Positions 52,844-61,869 of a stretch of DNA of 64,000 nt are shown one piece after another. The notes beneath the pieces were generated by a model. That model saw only the letters and a program-made list of their open reading frames with translations. It searched no databases and was not told the origin of the DNA. The position numbers and the translations under genes are program-made. The stretch is from Treponema socranskii subsp. paredis ATCC 35535. GTDB lineage: Bacteria > Spirochaetota > Spirochaetia > Treponematales > Treponemataceae. Position 1 is the first letter of the stretch. Every line of letters starts with the position of its first letter. Location: assembly GCA_000413015.1 (NCBI GenBank), contig KE332515.1:1321712-1385711 (forward strand), in the 5' to 3' direction.

Positions 52844-54268
52844 ATGAAAACCCGTTCCGTTTTTGAAAATATTTCGCCGTTGGATCACCGTTATTCGATT
52901 TCCGAAAAAGACGTATACGATAAACTCGCGCGCTGCATTTCCGAAGAGGCGGCGGTACGCTCGTGCGCAAAAGCCGAAGCCGCGCTCGTAAAAGCGCATT
53001 TCCAAGTGCGAGGCGCGCTCACGTCTGAAATCGAGCGCACGATCGATGCGGCGGCAAATGCCGTCGATCCCGAAGAAGTGTACGCCGAAGAAGAAAAAAC
53101 GCAGCACAATATCCGCGCGCTCGTCAATGTAATGAAGCGGACGGTTCCGAGCGACATCGCGCCCTTCGTTCACTTGGGTGCGACGAGCGTCGATATACTC
53201 GATACGGCGCTCGCACTTCGCATGCGAGACGTTATGCAAAACGTCACCGTGCCGGAACTGAAAGCGCTCGAAAGGGCGCTCTGCGATATCGCGCTGCGCG
53301 ATGCCGAAACGCCGCAAGTCGGACGCACGCACGGACAGCACGCCGTTCCGATCACCTTCGGCTGGACGGTTGCGGAATTCGTTTCGCGGCTCGGAAAATC
53401 GATTATTAAAATCGAAGAGCTTGCAAAGCAGCTGAAGGGAAAACTTGCGGGTCCCGTCGGCGCGTACAACGGGCTTTCGATGATTGTCAAAGATCCCGAA
53501 GATTTGGAGCGGCGCTATCTCGCATTTCTCGGTCTCGAACCGAGCGAATATTCGAACCAGCTCGTCGAACCGGAATACCTTTTACGTCTGCTGCTCGAAT
53601 GCAATACCGCTTTCGGCATCATCGCAAACCTCGCCGACGATTTGCGCAATCTCCAGCGCTCGGAGATCGGAGAAGTGTTCGAGTATTTCAGTTCGACGCA
53701 AGTCGGTTCGAGCACGATGCCGCAAAAGCGCAATCCGTGGAACAGCGAGCACGTAAAGTCGCTATGGAAAGCAATGTGTCCGCGCGTCATCACGTTTTAC
53801 ATGGATCAGATTTCGGAACACCAGCGCGATTTGACGAACAGCGCGAGCCAGCGTTTTATTGCCGATTACGTCGCGGGCTTTACGATGGCGGTAAGCCGCA
53901 TGAAAAAAGTCGTGTCGGGCTTGCAGGCGGATACGGAAGCGATGGCGAAGACGCTTGACAATGCGGGCGGCAGAGTAAGGGGCGGCGTGCTTGCGGAGCC
54001 GGCATATATTTTACTCGGGGAAGCGGGCGTGAACGACGGTCATGAAATCGTCAGAAAGATTACGCTCGAATGCGAAAAGACGGAAGAACCGTTTTTTGCC
54101 GTACTGAAGCGTCACACGGATGCTTTTAATAAAATAACCGAACAGCTGAAAAAGCTCGGTATCGAAAATGCGGAAACGTTTTTTGAAAACCCCGCGCGCT
54201 ACCGCGGACTCGCAGCGGAAAAATCGAAGCGTATCGCGGAAAAATACGCGGCGCTGATGAAAGGCTGA
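52844..54268 (+). CDS. purB: adenylosuccinate lyase
   Basis: 474 aa. It removes fumarate from adenylosuccinate, and from SAICAR in full purine pathways. The superfamily signature SSTMPQKRNPWNSEHVKSLW holds the flexible active-site Ser loop. TQVGSS and GRTHGQHAVPITFGW (catalytic His) are also present. Length is usual. No other purine gene is nearby, so it may serve only AMP synthesis from salvaged IMP; that is inference. The start is fixed by a promoter directly abutting the ATG. Confidence 0.93.
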   Translation: MKTRSVFENISPLDHRYSISEKDVYDKLARCISEEAAVRSCAKAEAALVKAHFQVRGALTSEIERTIDAAANAVDPEEVYAEEEKTQHNIRALVNVMKRTVPSDIAPFVHLGATSVDILDTALALRMRDVMQNVTVPELKALERALCDIALRDAETPQVGRTHGQHAVPITFGWTVAEFVSRLGKSIIKIEELAKQLKGKLAGPVGAYNGLSMIVKDPEDLERRYLAFLGLEPSEYSNQLVEPEYLLRLLLECNTAFGIIANLADDLRNLQRSEIGEVFEYFSSTQVGSSTMPQKRNPWNSEHVKSLWKAMCPRVITFYMDQISEHQRDLTNSASQRFIADYVAGFTMAVSRMKKVVSGLQADTEAMAKTLDNAGGRVRGGVLAEPAYILLGEAGVNDGHEIVRKITLECEKTEEPFFAVLKRHTDAFNKITEQLKKLGIENAETFFENPARYRGLAAEKSKRIAEKYAALMKG

Positions 54269-54393
54269 CACGGAAAGCGAAAGACAATGCGGCCGGGAGT
54301 GTAGCCGATTTTTACGTTACATGTCATTTTTTTACAATTAAAGTTTCTCATGCATAATTCCTGGTACCGGCGCGCGAGTGCTGCGGCGATACC

Positions 54394-54422
54394 TTGCGGA
54401 GAACGGTAAATACTTTTATAAT
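54394..54422 (+). promoter_or_regulatory. ackA promoter
   Basis: TTGCGG (54394-54399), 17 bases, consensus TATAAT (54417-54422). A leader of about 25 bases carries an AAGGAA ribosome site, unlike the leaderless promoters in this window. Confidence 0.7.
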
Positions 54423-54454
54423 ATTACACACAATTTTTTATTAAGGAAACGAGT

Positions 54455-55789
54455 ATGGTTATTCTAACGCTTAACTGCGGTTCATCTTCCGCAAAATACC
54501 AAGTTTACGACTGGGACGATAAATCCGTTTTATGTACGGGCATCGTAGAACGCGTCGGCCGCCCCGGCTCGGTCATCACGCACTGCGTCGAAGCCGACAA
54601 ATATAAAATCGAAAGCCCCTGTCCGACGCACAAAGAAGCGATCGAACTTATCATGAAAGAAATCACCGACGAAAAAGTCGGCGTCATCAAAGACATGAAC
54701 GCGATCGGAGCTGTCGGTCACCGCGTACTCCACGGCGGTGAAAAATTCACGAAGTCGGTTATTATCACGCCGTCCGTACTCGATACTTTCCGCGAAGTGC
54801 AGGATTTGGGACCGCTGCACAATCCCGCAAATATCATGGGTATCGAAGCCGCGCAAAAAGTGCTGCCGAACGTTTCGCACTGCGCCGTCATGGATACCGC
54901 ATGGCACCAGACGATGCCTGAAGTATCGTATATGTACGCGATCCCGCACGAATGGTACGAAAAATACCACGCGCGCCGCTACGGTTTCCACGGTACGTCG
55001 TTTATGTATACGTCGAAACGCGCTGCGGTACTGCTCGGCAAAGAGCCGAAAGACACGAATTTAATAATCTGTCACCTCGGAAACGGTGCGTCGGTATGTG
55101 CGGTAAAAGGCGGCGTCTGTTTCGATACGTCTATGGGCATTACACCGCTCGAGGGACTCGTCATGGGTACGAGGTGCGGCGACATAGATGCCGCACTTCC
55201 GTTTTATATTATGCGCAAAACCGGCATGAGTGCCGATGAAATGGATACGGCGCTCAACAAACAGTGCGGTTTACTCGGCATCACGGACGGAAAATACACG
55301 GACAGCCGCGACATCGAAAATGCGGCGGCAGCCGGCGACAAACTGGCCGCCCTGTCGATTGAAATGTCCGCATACCGTCTTAAAAAATATATCGGCGCAT
55401 ACAAAGCAGCGCTCGGCCGTGTCGATGCGGTCGTCTTTACCGCAGGTATCGGAGAACACTCTCCTGTCGTGCGCGGAAAAAGTATCGAAGGATTGGACGA
55501 TATCGGCATCAAACTGGATGCGCAGAAAAATGCATGGTCGTTTACCGGAAATGCGGAAACATGCATCAGCGCCGATGACAGCAAAACGAAAATTTTCGTC
55601 ATCCCGACGGACGAAGAACTCGTCATGACCGAAGACGCATACGCGCTCATGAAGGGCACTTACGATATCCATACGAAGTTTACATACAGCTTCCAGGATC
55701 CCAAATACGTCAATAAAGCGCGCGAAGAACTTTTACCGAAAGATTTGGAAAAGTGCGCGAATCTTGCGGATATCATCGCGCGTCCGTAA
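54455..55789 (+). CDS. ackA: acetate kinase
   Basis: 444 aa. It makes ATP and acetate from acetyl phosphate, a main energy step in fermenting treponemes. Signatures are [65 protein letters not shown] and [14 protein letters not shown]. It is about 40 residues longer than usual, with a C-terminal extension after [11 protein letters not shown]. No phosphotransacetylase gene is adjacent. It has its own promoter and terminator. Confidence 0.96.
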   Translation: MVILTLNCGSSSAKYQVYDWDDKSVLCTGIVERVGRPGSVITHCVEADKYKIESPCPTHKEAIELIMKEITDEKVGVIKDMNAIGAVGHRVLHGGEKFTKSVIITPSVLDTFREVQDLGPLHNPANIMGIEAAQKVLPNVSHCAVMDTAWHQTMPEVSYMYAIPHEWYEKYHARRYGFHGTSFMYTSKRAAVLLGKEPKDTNLIICHLGNGASVCAVKGGVCFDTSMGITPLEGLVMGTRCGDIDAALPFYIMRKTGMSADEMDTALNKQCGLLGITDGKYTDSRDIENAAAAGDKLAALSIEMSAYRLKKYIGAYKAALGRVDAVVFTAGIGEHSPVVRGKSIEGLDDIGIKLDAQKNAWSFTGNAETCISADDSKTKIFVIPTDEELVMTEDAYALMKGTYDIHTKFTYSFQDPKYVNKAREELLPKDLEKCANLADIIARP

Positions 55790-55804
55790 GCCGAAAAATC
55801 GCAG

Positions 55805-55833
55805 ACGGGATGCCGACGGCATCCCGTTTTTTT
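55805..55833 (+). terminator. ackA terminator
   Basis: ACGGGATGCC-gac-GGCATCCCGT forms a 10-bp stem with a tight loop, followed by seven T. The ATG of the next gene is only four bases beyond it. Confidence 0.9.
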
Positions 55834-55836
55834 AAT

Positions 55837-56493
55837 ATGAAGATAAAACCTGCTGCAATAATCATCCCGTTTATTATTATTTTTACGACCGTATCATTAT
55901 TAATTTTCGGAAGAGCGTTTCCTTCCCGCATAACAATAAAACCGATACCCCATGAGCTAAGCCGCTCTTTGCCGCTCGATGCCGATCTGCTTTACCGGCA
56001 AACCTTAAACAATTGCGGGCCGTATTCGGTCATGGCTGTTATTAATATCTTAAAGAACGAAGAGATTTCTCCCGAACTGCTTACAAGTGAAATGCAGTGG
56101 AGAATATACAAAAATCTCACATTCCCGCGAGGTGTTGTAAAATTATTAAATGCATATGCGATAAAAACAAAAGAATATATTTTGAAAAATAAAAAGGGAA
56201 ACGAAAAAATACAATGGCTTCAAGAAAATATCGACAAAGGCTTTCCCGTAATCGTTTTAATAAAAATACAGCATATCCAACACTATGTAACGATTTTAGG
56301 ATACGATGAAAACGGCTTTATGCTGTATGATTCGCTGCAGGAAAAGAGTTCCGAAAATACACGTAAAACCGTCACGGATAAAAAATGCCGCAGCGGAAAC
56401 CGATATTATCCGTATGAAGAATTTATCGATTTATGGGACGCAGGCGGTTATAAAATATTTTTTAGAAATTGGGCGGCTGTGTGCAGCCTTTGA
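55837..56493 (+). CDS. C39-like cysteine peptidase domain protein, membrane-anchored
   Basis: 218 aa. An N-terminal hydrophobic anchor (IIIPFIIIFTTVSLLIF) is followed by a papain-like C39 domain: NNCGPYSVMAVINIL with the catalytic Cys, and HYVTILGYDENGFMLYDS with the catalytic His and Asp. Such domains cleave double-glycine leader peptides or other targets outside or at the membrane. Its ATG lies four bases after the ackA terminator T-run and has no ribosome site, so its expression route is unclear; a start within the terminator hairpin (ATG 55810) is less likely. Composition is more A+T-rich than ackA. Confidence 0.75.
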   Translation: MKIKPAAIIIPFIIIFTTVSLLIFGRAFPSRITIKPIPHELSRSLPLDADLLYRQTLNNCGPYSVMAVINILKNEEISPELLTSEMQWRIYKNLTFPRGVVKLLNAYAIKTKEYILKNKKGNEKIQWLQENIDKGFPVIVLIKIQHIQHYVTILGYDENGFMLYDSLQEKSSENTRKTVTDKKCRSGNRYYPYEEFIDLWDAGGYKIFFRNWAAVCSL

Positions 56494-56536
56494 ATTCACC
56501 TTACCTGTCTTTTAGAAATATCCGTCCGGCATTTTT

Positions 56537-57298
56537 CTAATTAAAAAACGTACGCAGCTTTTCGACATCTCTTTGGAACGCTTCGTCGATGACCGGCGGG
56601 CGGTCGTTAAAATACAAAATCTGAGAAAGCTCTTCGAGCGTTTCCGCACCCCACAGCGGAAAAACGTTTTCGTATTGATGGAGAAAGCCGAAGGCGAGCG
56701 GAATATTCGAAAGCACGCCGCCGCACAAGGGCTGCATCGCGATAAAACCCATATCGCGCTCCGCGCACAGCCCCACGAGAGATGACGTGTCGATCGGGCT
56801 TATCATGCTGAACGGAAATTGGATCGTTTCGTAAAGTTCCGTTTTAATAATTTCGGAAGCGGTATCGAAGTCTTCGGTTACGGCTCCTATGTGTTTGATT
56901 TTACCGGAGGCTTTCATCGTAAGGAGCGTTTGATAAATGCCGTCTTTGCCGTCGGCCGTCGGGACAAAATTTTCGGTTTCGTATTGATACAGATCGATCG
57001 CATCGCAGTGCAGCGCGTCGAGACTCTCATCCAAATCGCGGAGCAGCTCCTGCCCCGAAGATGCTTTCGATTTCGTCGCAATGATGACGTTTTCCCGCAC
57101 TTCGTACAGCGCATCTCCGAGCAGCTTTTCGCTTGCACCGTTGCTGCGCGATGTATCGAAAAAATTGATTCCCGCTTCGTACGCTTTTCGGATGAGCGTT
57201 GAAGCCGTTTCGGTATCTCCCGTATGCTTCAGCGACATGGCGCCGAAAGCCGTCCTGCTTGCGAGAAGATTCGTTTTGCCGAGCCGAACATAATCCAT
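56537..57298 (-). CDS. aldo/keto reductase family protein, catalytic residues altered
   Basis: 253-aa TIM-barrel protein. It has the AKR layout: FGAMSLKHTGD, INFFDTS (Asp kept), SEKLLGDAL, IIATKS (Lys kept), DLYQYE and GKIKHIGAVT. The usual Tyr in FDTAxxYG is Asn here (SRSNGASE), and the usual His in DLYQLH is replaced (DLYQYE). It is shorter than typical members and lacks the C-terminal ferredoxin-like part of some relatives. It may be an inactive or repurposed member. A weak GGA lies seven bases before the ATG. Confidence 0.8.
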   Translation of the reverse strand: MDYVRLGKTNLLASRTAFGAMSLKHTGDTETASTLIRKAYEAGINFFDTSRSNGASEKLLGDALYEVRENVIIATKSKASSGQELLRDLDESLDALHCDAIDLYQYETENFVPTADGKDGIYQTLLTMKASGKIKHIGAVTEDFDTASEIIKTELYETIQFPFSMISPIDTSSLVGLCAERDMGFIAMQPLCGGVLSNIPLAFGFLHQYENVFPLWGAETLEELSQILYFNDRPPVIDEAFQRDVEKLRTFFN

Positions 57299-57368
57299 AC
57301 TTTATCCGAGGAACGGACGCATCGTAAGCGCACCGGCAAAATGCCCGCGCGGATACGATACATGATTA

Positions 57369-58805
57369 TTAATTTCTAATGACGGACGTGTACGACGCGA
57401 TCGCTTTGTGAATTTCGGAAACCAAATCGCTTCGCTTGACGCGCGTTTGTTCCATCGAATCGCGAAAGCGGATCGTCACGGTGTCGTCGTCTTTTGTTTG
57501 ATAATCGACCGTAACGCAAAACGGCGTGCCGATTTCATCCTGCCGGCGGTAACGTTTGCCGATCGTACCGCTCGTATCGTAATCGGTAACGAAATCTTCT
57601 TTGAGCGCTTTGCGGATGTCCGCCGCAATTTCCGCGAGTCCGTCTTTTTTCATCATGGGGAGTACGGCGACCGTAACCGGCGCGAGGCGCGGATGGAGAT
57701 GCAGCACCGTGCGGTAATCTTCGCCGCCGTCGGATGCGACGTTTTGCTCTTCGTACGCTTCGCACAAAAACATGAGAAAGTTGCGGTTCAATCCGGCTGA
57801 CGTTTCGATGACGTAAGGAGTGTAGCGCTTGTTGCCGTCGTCCTGATCGATGTAGCTCATATCTTTGCCGCTGTACTTCGTGTGCTGCGACAGATCGAAA
57901 TCCGTGCGGTTGTGAATACCTTCGATCTCTTCAAAGCCGATCGGAAAGCGGTATTGGATATCGTACGCGTCTTTCGCATAGTGCGCGAGTTTATCGTGGT
58001 GTTTCCAGTGAAGATTTTTTTCTGCAATGCCGTAGCGCTTGTAAAAGTTCCAGCGTTGTTCCCGCCAATACGCGAACGCATCGTCGTCGGCACCGGGTTT
58101 GCAAAAGTATTCCATTTCCATCTGCTCGAATTCGCAGGTGCGGAAGATAAAATTCTTAAAGATGATTTCATTGCGGAACGATTTTCCGACCTGCGCGACG
58201 CCGAACGGAATCTTCATCCGATTCGATTGAACGATATTTTTAAAATCGACGAAAATGCCCTGACAGGTTTCCGGGCGCAGGTATACGACGGATGTGTCGC
58301 TTTGGACGGGACCGAGATACGTTTTGAACATCAAATTGAATTCGCGCACGGCGGTATAACTGTGCTTGCCGCACGTCGGGCAGTTGACGGCGTGCTCGTC
58401 GATAAACGCTTTCATCTCTTCGTGCGACATCGCGTCTACCGCCTTTTCAGGCTTTACGTCGTGAGAAGCGCAAAAATCTTCGATGAGCTGATCCGCGCGA
58501 AAACGCGCTTTGCATTCGGTACAGTCGATCATAGGATCGGAAAAATGTGCGACGTGTCCGCTCGCTTCCCACGTCGTGTGATGCATAAAGATCGAAGAAT
58601 CGAGACCGACGACATCGTCGTGGAGCTGCGTCATCTCTTTCCACCACGCGTTTTGGATATTGCGTTTGAGTTCGATGCCGAGCGGACCGTAATCCCACGC
58701 GCCCGCCTGCCCGCCGTAAATTTCACTCGATTGATATACAAAACCGCGCCGCTTGCACAAACTGATGATTTTATCAAGCGTACATTCGTGATTCGTTTCC
58801 GCCAT
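57369..58805 (-). CDS. glyS: glycyl-tRNA synthetase
   Basis: 478-aa class II synthetase of the alpha2 single-chain type (as in Thermus, Gram-positives and eukaryotes) rather than the alpha2beta2 type. Features are GFVYQSSEIYGGQAGAWDYG at the start, RPETCQGIFVDFKNI (motif 2 region), GKSFRNEI, RTCEFEQMEMEYF and an anticodon-binding domain at the end. Four Cys in CTECKAR and CPTCG form the insertion-domain zinc site. GGGAG lies seven bases before the ATG. It is probably monocistronic. Confidence 0.95.
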   Translation of the reverse strand: MAETNHECTLDKIISLCKRRGFVYQSSEIYGGQAGAWDYGPLGIELKRNIQNAWWKEMTQLHDDVVGLDSSIFMHHTTWEASGHVAHFSDPMIDCTECKARFRADQLIEDFCASHDVKPEKAVDAMSHEEMKAFIDEHAVNCPTCGKHSYTAVREFNLMFKTYLGPVQSDTSVVYLRPETCQGIFVDFKNIVQSNRMKIPFGVAQVGKSFRNEIIFKNFIFRTCEFEQMEMEYFCKPGADDDAFAYWREQRWNFYKRYGIAEKNLHWKHHDKLAHYAKDAYDIQYRFPIGFEEIEGIHNRTDFDLSQHTKYSGKDMSYIDQDDGNKRYTPYVIETSAGLNRNFLMFLCEAYEEQNVASDGGEDYRTVLHLHPRLAPVTVAVLPMMKKDGLAEIAADIRKALKEDFVTDYDTSGTIGKRYRRQDEIGTPFCVTVDYQTKDDDTVTIRFRDSMEQTRVKRSDLVSEIHKAIASYTSVIRN

Positions 58806-58977
58806 AGCCGTCTCCCGTACGTATCGGGCTGCTTCCGAAAACCGCAGTCTTTAGAAGTTCCCGTCACAAAAAATTATTAAGCGTTACGTTCGCTATGACG
58901 GCGATTTTACCAAAAAAAACCGTTTGTAGCAATGCAGGTATATACGGCTGAAAAACGAAGCTGTCTTTCGCAAAGCT

Positions 58978-59868
58978 TTATTTTTCTTTTTTACCTGCGC
59001 GGATCTTTGCAAAGAGCTTTCGAAGCACGCCGATTTTACCGAAGCAAATCCAATACAGCAAAAAGACGACGCAGAGGATCGGTATGCCGAAAATGATTAT
59101 GTACAACACGACGAATACAAAGTTGGTAAAAAATCCGACGACGGTTTCGCAGAATTCGATAAACGCCGATTTCAAATCGGGAAAGATAAAGCCTCTGTCT
59201 TCCGCGTGGTTGTACGGCAAGTGCGCTTCGATATAGATTTCCGAATAATCGATCTGTTTGGACAGACGGTTGAACTGTCCCTGCATCTGCTCTATTTCGG
59301 CCGTAATGTCGTTTATTTTCGTTTCGATTTCGAGCATATCTTTGATATTTTTCGCTTCCCGAAGATACGATTGCAATCGCTCGAGCAAAACACGGCGAGT
59401 TGCCAAACGCGAATCCAAATCGTAAAAGCGGTCGGTAACGTCGACGCTGTCCGCGGATTTCGAAACGATTTTACCGATGGCGCCGGACGACGACATCGCA
59501 TCGTCAAAAGCGGAAGAAGGGATGTGCACCGTCATGCCGAGCGAGCGGCCGTCTTCCGAAAAATCCGAAACATAACCGTCGAAACGCTTCGCCCATGCTT
59601 CTACAGCCGCCTTCGTTTCGGCGAGACTCGAAACTTCAAAACGGATATTCCCCGTGCGGATGAGCTTACGGTTTTCGGGCAAAGGCAGTGCGGTATCGGA
59701 AGGAGTACCGGCGGATTTTTCTTCGGCAGCATAGACGCCGCCGGATCGCACGGACGCGCTGTCCGATGCATATTTCATTGCAGCAAAGTTTTTGCGCGCA
59801 CCGCAGCCGGTTAAAACACCCGCAGCAGCAAAAATTATTAATAAAATTATCGATCGTATCCGTTTCAT
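58978..59868 (-). CDS. DUF4349 lipoprotein
   Basis: 296 aa. The N-terminus is a lipoprotein signal ending LTGCG. The DUF4349 domain has RKLIRTGNIRFEVSSLAETK, then GYVSDFSEDGRSLGMTVHIP, then DSVDVTDRFYDLDSRLATRR, followed by a coiled coil (about 155-205). A membrane helix pair lies near the C-terminus, with a basic tail. Start ATG 59868 is chosen over 59880 because GGAGG lies five bases before 59868. The function is unknown; it is likely an envelope protein tied to both membranes. It is divergent from relA. Confidence 0.82.
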   Translation of the reverse strand: MKRIRSIILLIIFAAAGVLTGCGARKNFAAMKYASDSASVRSGGVYAAEEKSAGTPSDTALPLPENRKLIRTGNIRFEVSSLAETKAAVEAWAKRFDGYVSDFSEDGRSLGMTVHIPSSAFDDAMSSSGAIGKIVSKSADSVDVTDRFYDLDSRLATRRVLLERLQSYLREAKNIKDMLEIETKINDITAEIEQMQGQFNRLSKQIDYSEIYIEAHLPYNHAEDRGFIFPDLKSAFIEFCETVVGFFTNFVFVVLYIIIFGIPILCVVFLLYWICFGKIGVLRKLFAKIRAGKKEK

Positions 59869-60022
59869 TAATACCTCCATTAAAATTGCACACGGGAGAA
59901 AATTTCAATTTTCGGCTGAATGCAATCAGTGCGCTTTTTGCGCACAGTATATTTTATTAACAACCGAAATACCGATACGATACAAACCGCATGGAATGCG
60001 GCAATACTCTGTACCGCGATGC

Positions 60023-60051
60023 TTGCGTCAAGGCCGGCGATTTGATACGAT
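60023..60051 (+). promoter_or_regulatory. leaderless-type promoter of relA
   Basis: TTGCGT (60023-60028), 17 bases, TACGAT (60046-60051), six bases, then ATG 60058. No ribosome site is present. Confidence 0.6.
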
Positions 60052-60057
60052 GACGCG

Positions 60058-61857
60058 ATGAGTAGGATCGTCACCGTCAAAGCCGATATACGCGATACCG
60101 CCGCACTGCTCGGCGAATTTTTCGGCGCTTTCGATTTTTATTCGGACGAAGACAAACGAAAAATAGAGGCGGCATGGAATCTGCTTTGCGAAAAATCGCG
60201 CGGTAAAAACCGATCCGACGGCTCTCCGTACTGTCTGCATCCGCTCCGCATCGCATACATCCTCGCACAGAACAAAATGGATTCCGAATCGATATGCGCG
60301 GCGCTGCTCCATACGATATACGATTTCGACGTCGCAAAAGACGATATCCGAAAATTGTTCGATGAAAATACTTCACGTCTCATAGACGGCACGACGAAGA
60401 TCATGCACATGCCCGTCGGACATTCGACGATACAGCAGGCGGATGCGGTACGCAAAATGCTCTTCGCGATGGTGGACGACGTGCGCATCATCCTTATTAA
60501 AATCGCGGATAAACTCGATCAAATACGCTGCATCGATACGCTTCCCGAAGCGACACAGCGCGCGCTCGCCGCAGAGATAATCGACATTTGGGCGCCGCTT
60601 GCGGACAGGCTCGGCATGCAGGAAGAAAAAAACGAATTCGAAGATTTGAGTTTAAAGTACACGAATCCCGACGTGTTTTTGCAGATCAAAGCGATCGTCG
60701 CGCAAAAAAAAGACGAACGGAACGCCTACCTCGAAAAAGCCGTAGAGCAGATCCGTTCGGCTGCACAAAAGGCGGGCATCCGTATCGCTATCACGAGCCG
60801 CGCAAAACATTTTTATTCGATTTATCAAAAAATGCGAAAGCGCAACGTGTCGCCCGACAAACTCTACGATCTGCTCGCGCTCCGCATCATCTGCGACGAA
60901 AACCCGGAATGCTATACGATCGTCGGTATCGTGCACAATCTTTGGAAGCCGCTCGACGGGCGATTTAAAGATTATATTGCCATGCCGAAAGCGAACGGCT
61001 ACCGTTCGCTGCATACGACCGTCATGTGCGACGGAAAGCCGCTTGAAATACAGATACGCACAAAAGCGATGGACGAAGCGGCCGAACACGGTATCGCAAG
61101 TCATTGGCTGTATAAAAAAGGAAAGAGCCGCGACTTTGTCGACATCGAACATCTCGGCATATTCAACGAACTGCGCGAGCTGCGCGACGGTCACGTTTCC
61201 GATGAAAATTTTTTCAGCGCGCTGAAAAGCGATCTGCTCGGCGATGAAATCTACGTGTTTACGCCGAAGGGACAAGTCGTACAGCTCCCCGCCGGCTCGA
61301 ACGCGATCGACTTCGCATATCGCATTCACTCGGCTATCGGCGAAAAAATCGTCGGCGCAAAAGCGGACGGAAAAATCATCCCGCTCGTCGAACCGCTGCA
61401 AAATACACAAATCATCGAAATCCTCACAAATCCGCAGGCGCACCCGACGGCTTCTCAGCTCGCGGCGGTAAAAACCGCAAAAGCGCGGCAAAAGATACAC
61501 GCGTGGCTCACCGCACACGATCCGACCTTTGCCGACAAAGCGAAAACGGAAACGACACAAACCGCAAACGCTCAAGCTGCCCGTGAAATTCAGGAAACGA
61601 GGCGGCATAAAAAAGGAACGGGAGCACGCACCGACACGGTGCAGGAAACGGGCAAAATACGCATCGGAAGTTCGACGAATTTTTTCGTCACCTTCGCGCA
61701 GTGCTGCAAACCGAAATACCCCGATGCGATCGTCGGTTATATTTCGCGGAACAGGGGCATCACCGTGCACCGCGCCGACTGCCTCACCTACCGGCGCATT
61801 CAGGACATCGAACACCGCTCCATAGAAATCGACTGGGATATCGAAAACAAAAAATAG
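60058..61857 (+). CDS. relA: RelA/SpoT-family (p)ppGpp synthetase with degenerate hydrolase domain
   Basis: 599 aa. In order: an HD-type hydrolase domain, a synthetase domain, a TGS domain (EIYVFTPKGQVVQLPAG near 395) and the Cys-rich zinc-finger domain (AQCCKPKYPDAIVG ... HRADC, about 547-580). The ACT domain that normally ends this family is absent. The synthetase is complete, with RFKD (302-305), NGYRSLHTTV and EIQIRTKAMDE. The hydrolase keeps H61, H85 and D151, but the HD Asp is Thr86, the following Glu-Asp is Asp89-Phe90 and the Asn is Gln155, so hydrolysis is probably lost. RxKD is typical of bifunctional enzymes. The ATG directly follows its promoter. Confidence 0.93.
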   Translation: MSRIVTVKADIRDTAALLGEFFGAFDFYSDEDKRKIEAAWNLLCEKSRGKNRSDGSPYCLHPLRIAYILAQNKMDSESICAALLHTIYDFDVAKDDIRKLFDENTSRLIDGTTKIMHMPVGHSTIQQADAVRKMLFAMVDDVRIILIKIADKLDQIRCIDTLPEATQRALAAEIIDIWAPLADRLGMQEEKNEFEDLSLKYTNPDVFLQIKAIVAQKKDERNAYLEKAVEQIRSAAQKAGIRIAITSRAKHFYSIYQKMRKRNVSPDKLYDLLALRIICDENPECYTIVGIVHNLWKPLDGRFKDYIAMPKANGYRSLHTTVMCDGKPLEIQIRTKAMDEAAEHGIASHWLYKKGKSRDFVDIEHLGIFNELRELRDGHVSDENFFSALKSDLLGDEIYVFTPKGQVVQLPAGSNAIDFAYRIHSAIGEKIVGAKADGKIIPLVEPLQNTQIIEILTNPQAHPTASQLAAVKTAKARQKIHAWLTAHDPTFADKAKTETTQTANAQAAREIQETRRHKKGTGARTDTVQETGKIRIGSSTNFFVTFAQCCKPKYPDAIVGYISRNRGITVHRADCLTYRRIQDIEHRSIEIDWDIENKK

Positions 61858-61869
61858 GAGAAATTAATA

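Noticed and set aside
55753-55836. Longer N-terminus for the C39-like protein from 55753
   Set aside because: It would overlap the ackA 3' end and read through the terminator hairpin, placing junk before the membrane anchor.
60652-61815. 387-codon open frame antisense to relA
   Set aside because: Shadow frame caused by the codon bias of relA; no ribosome site, composition unlike a protein.
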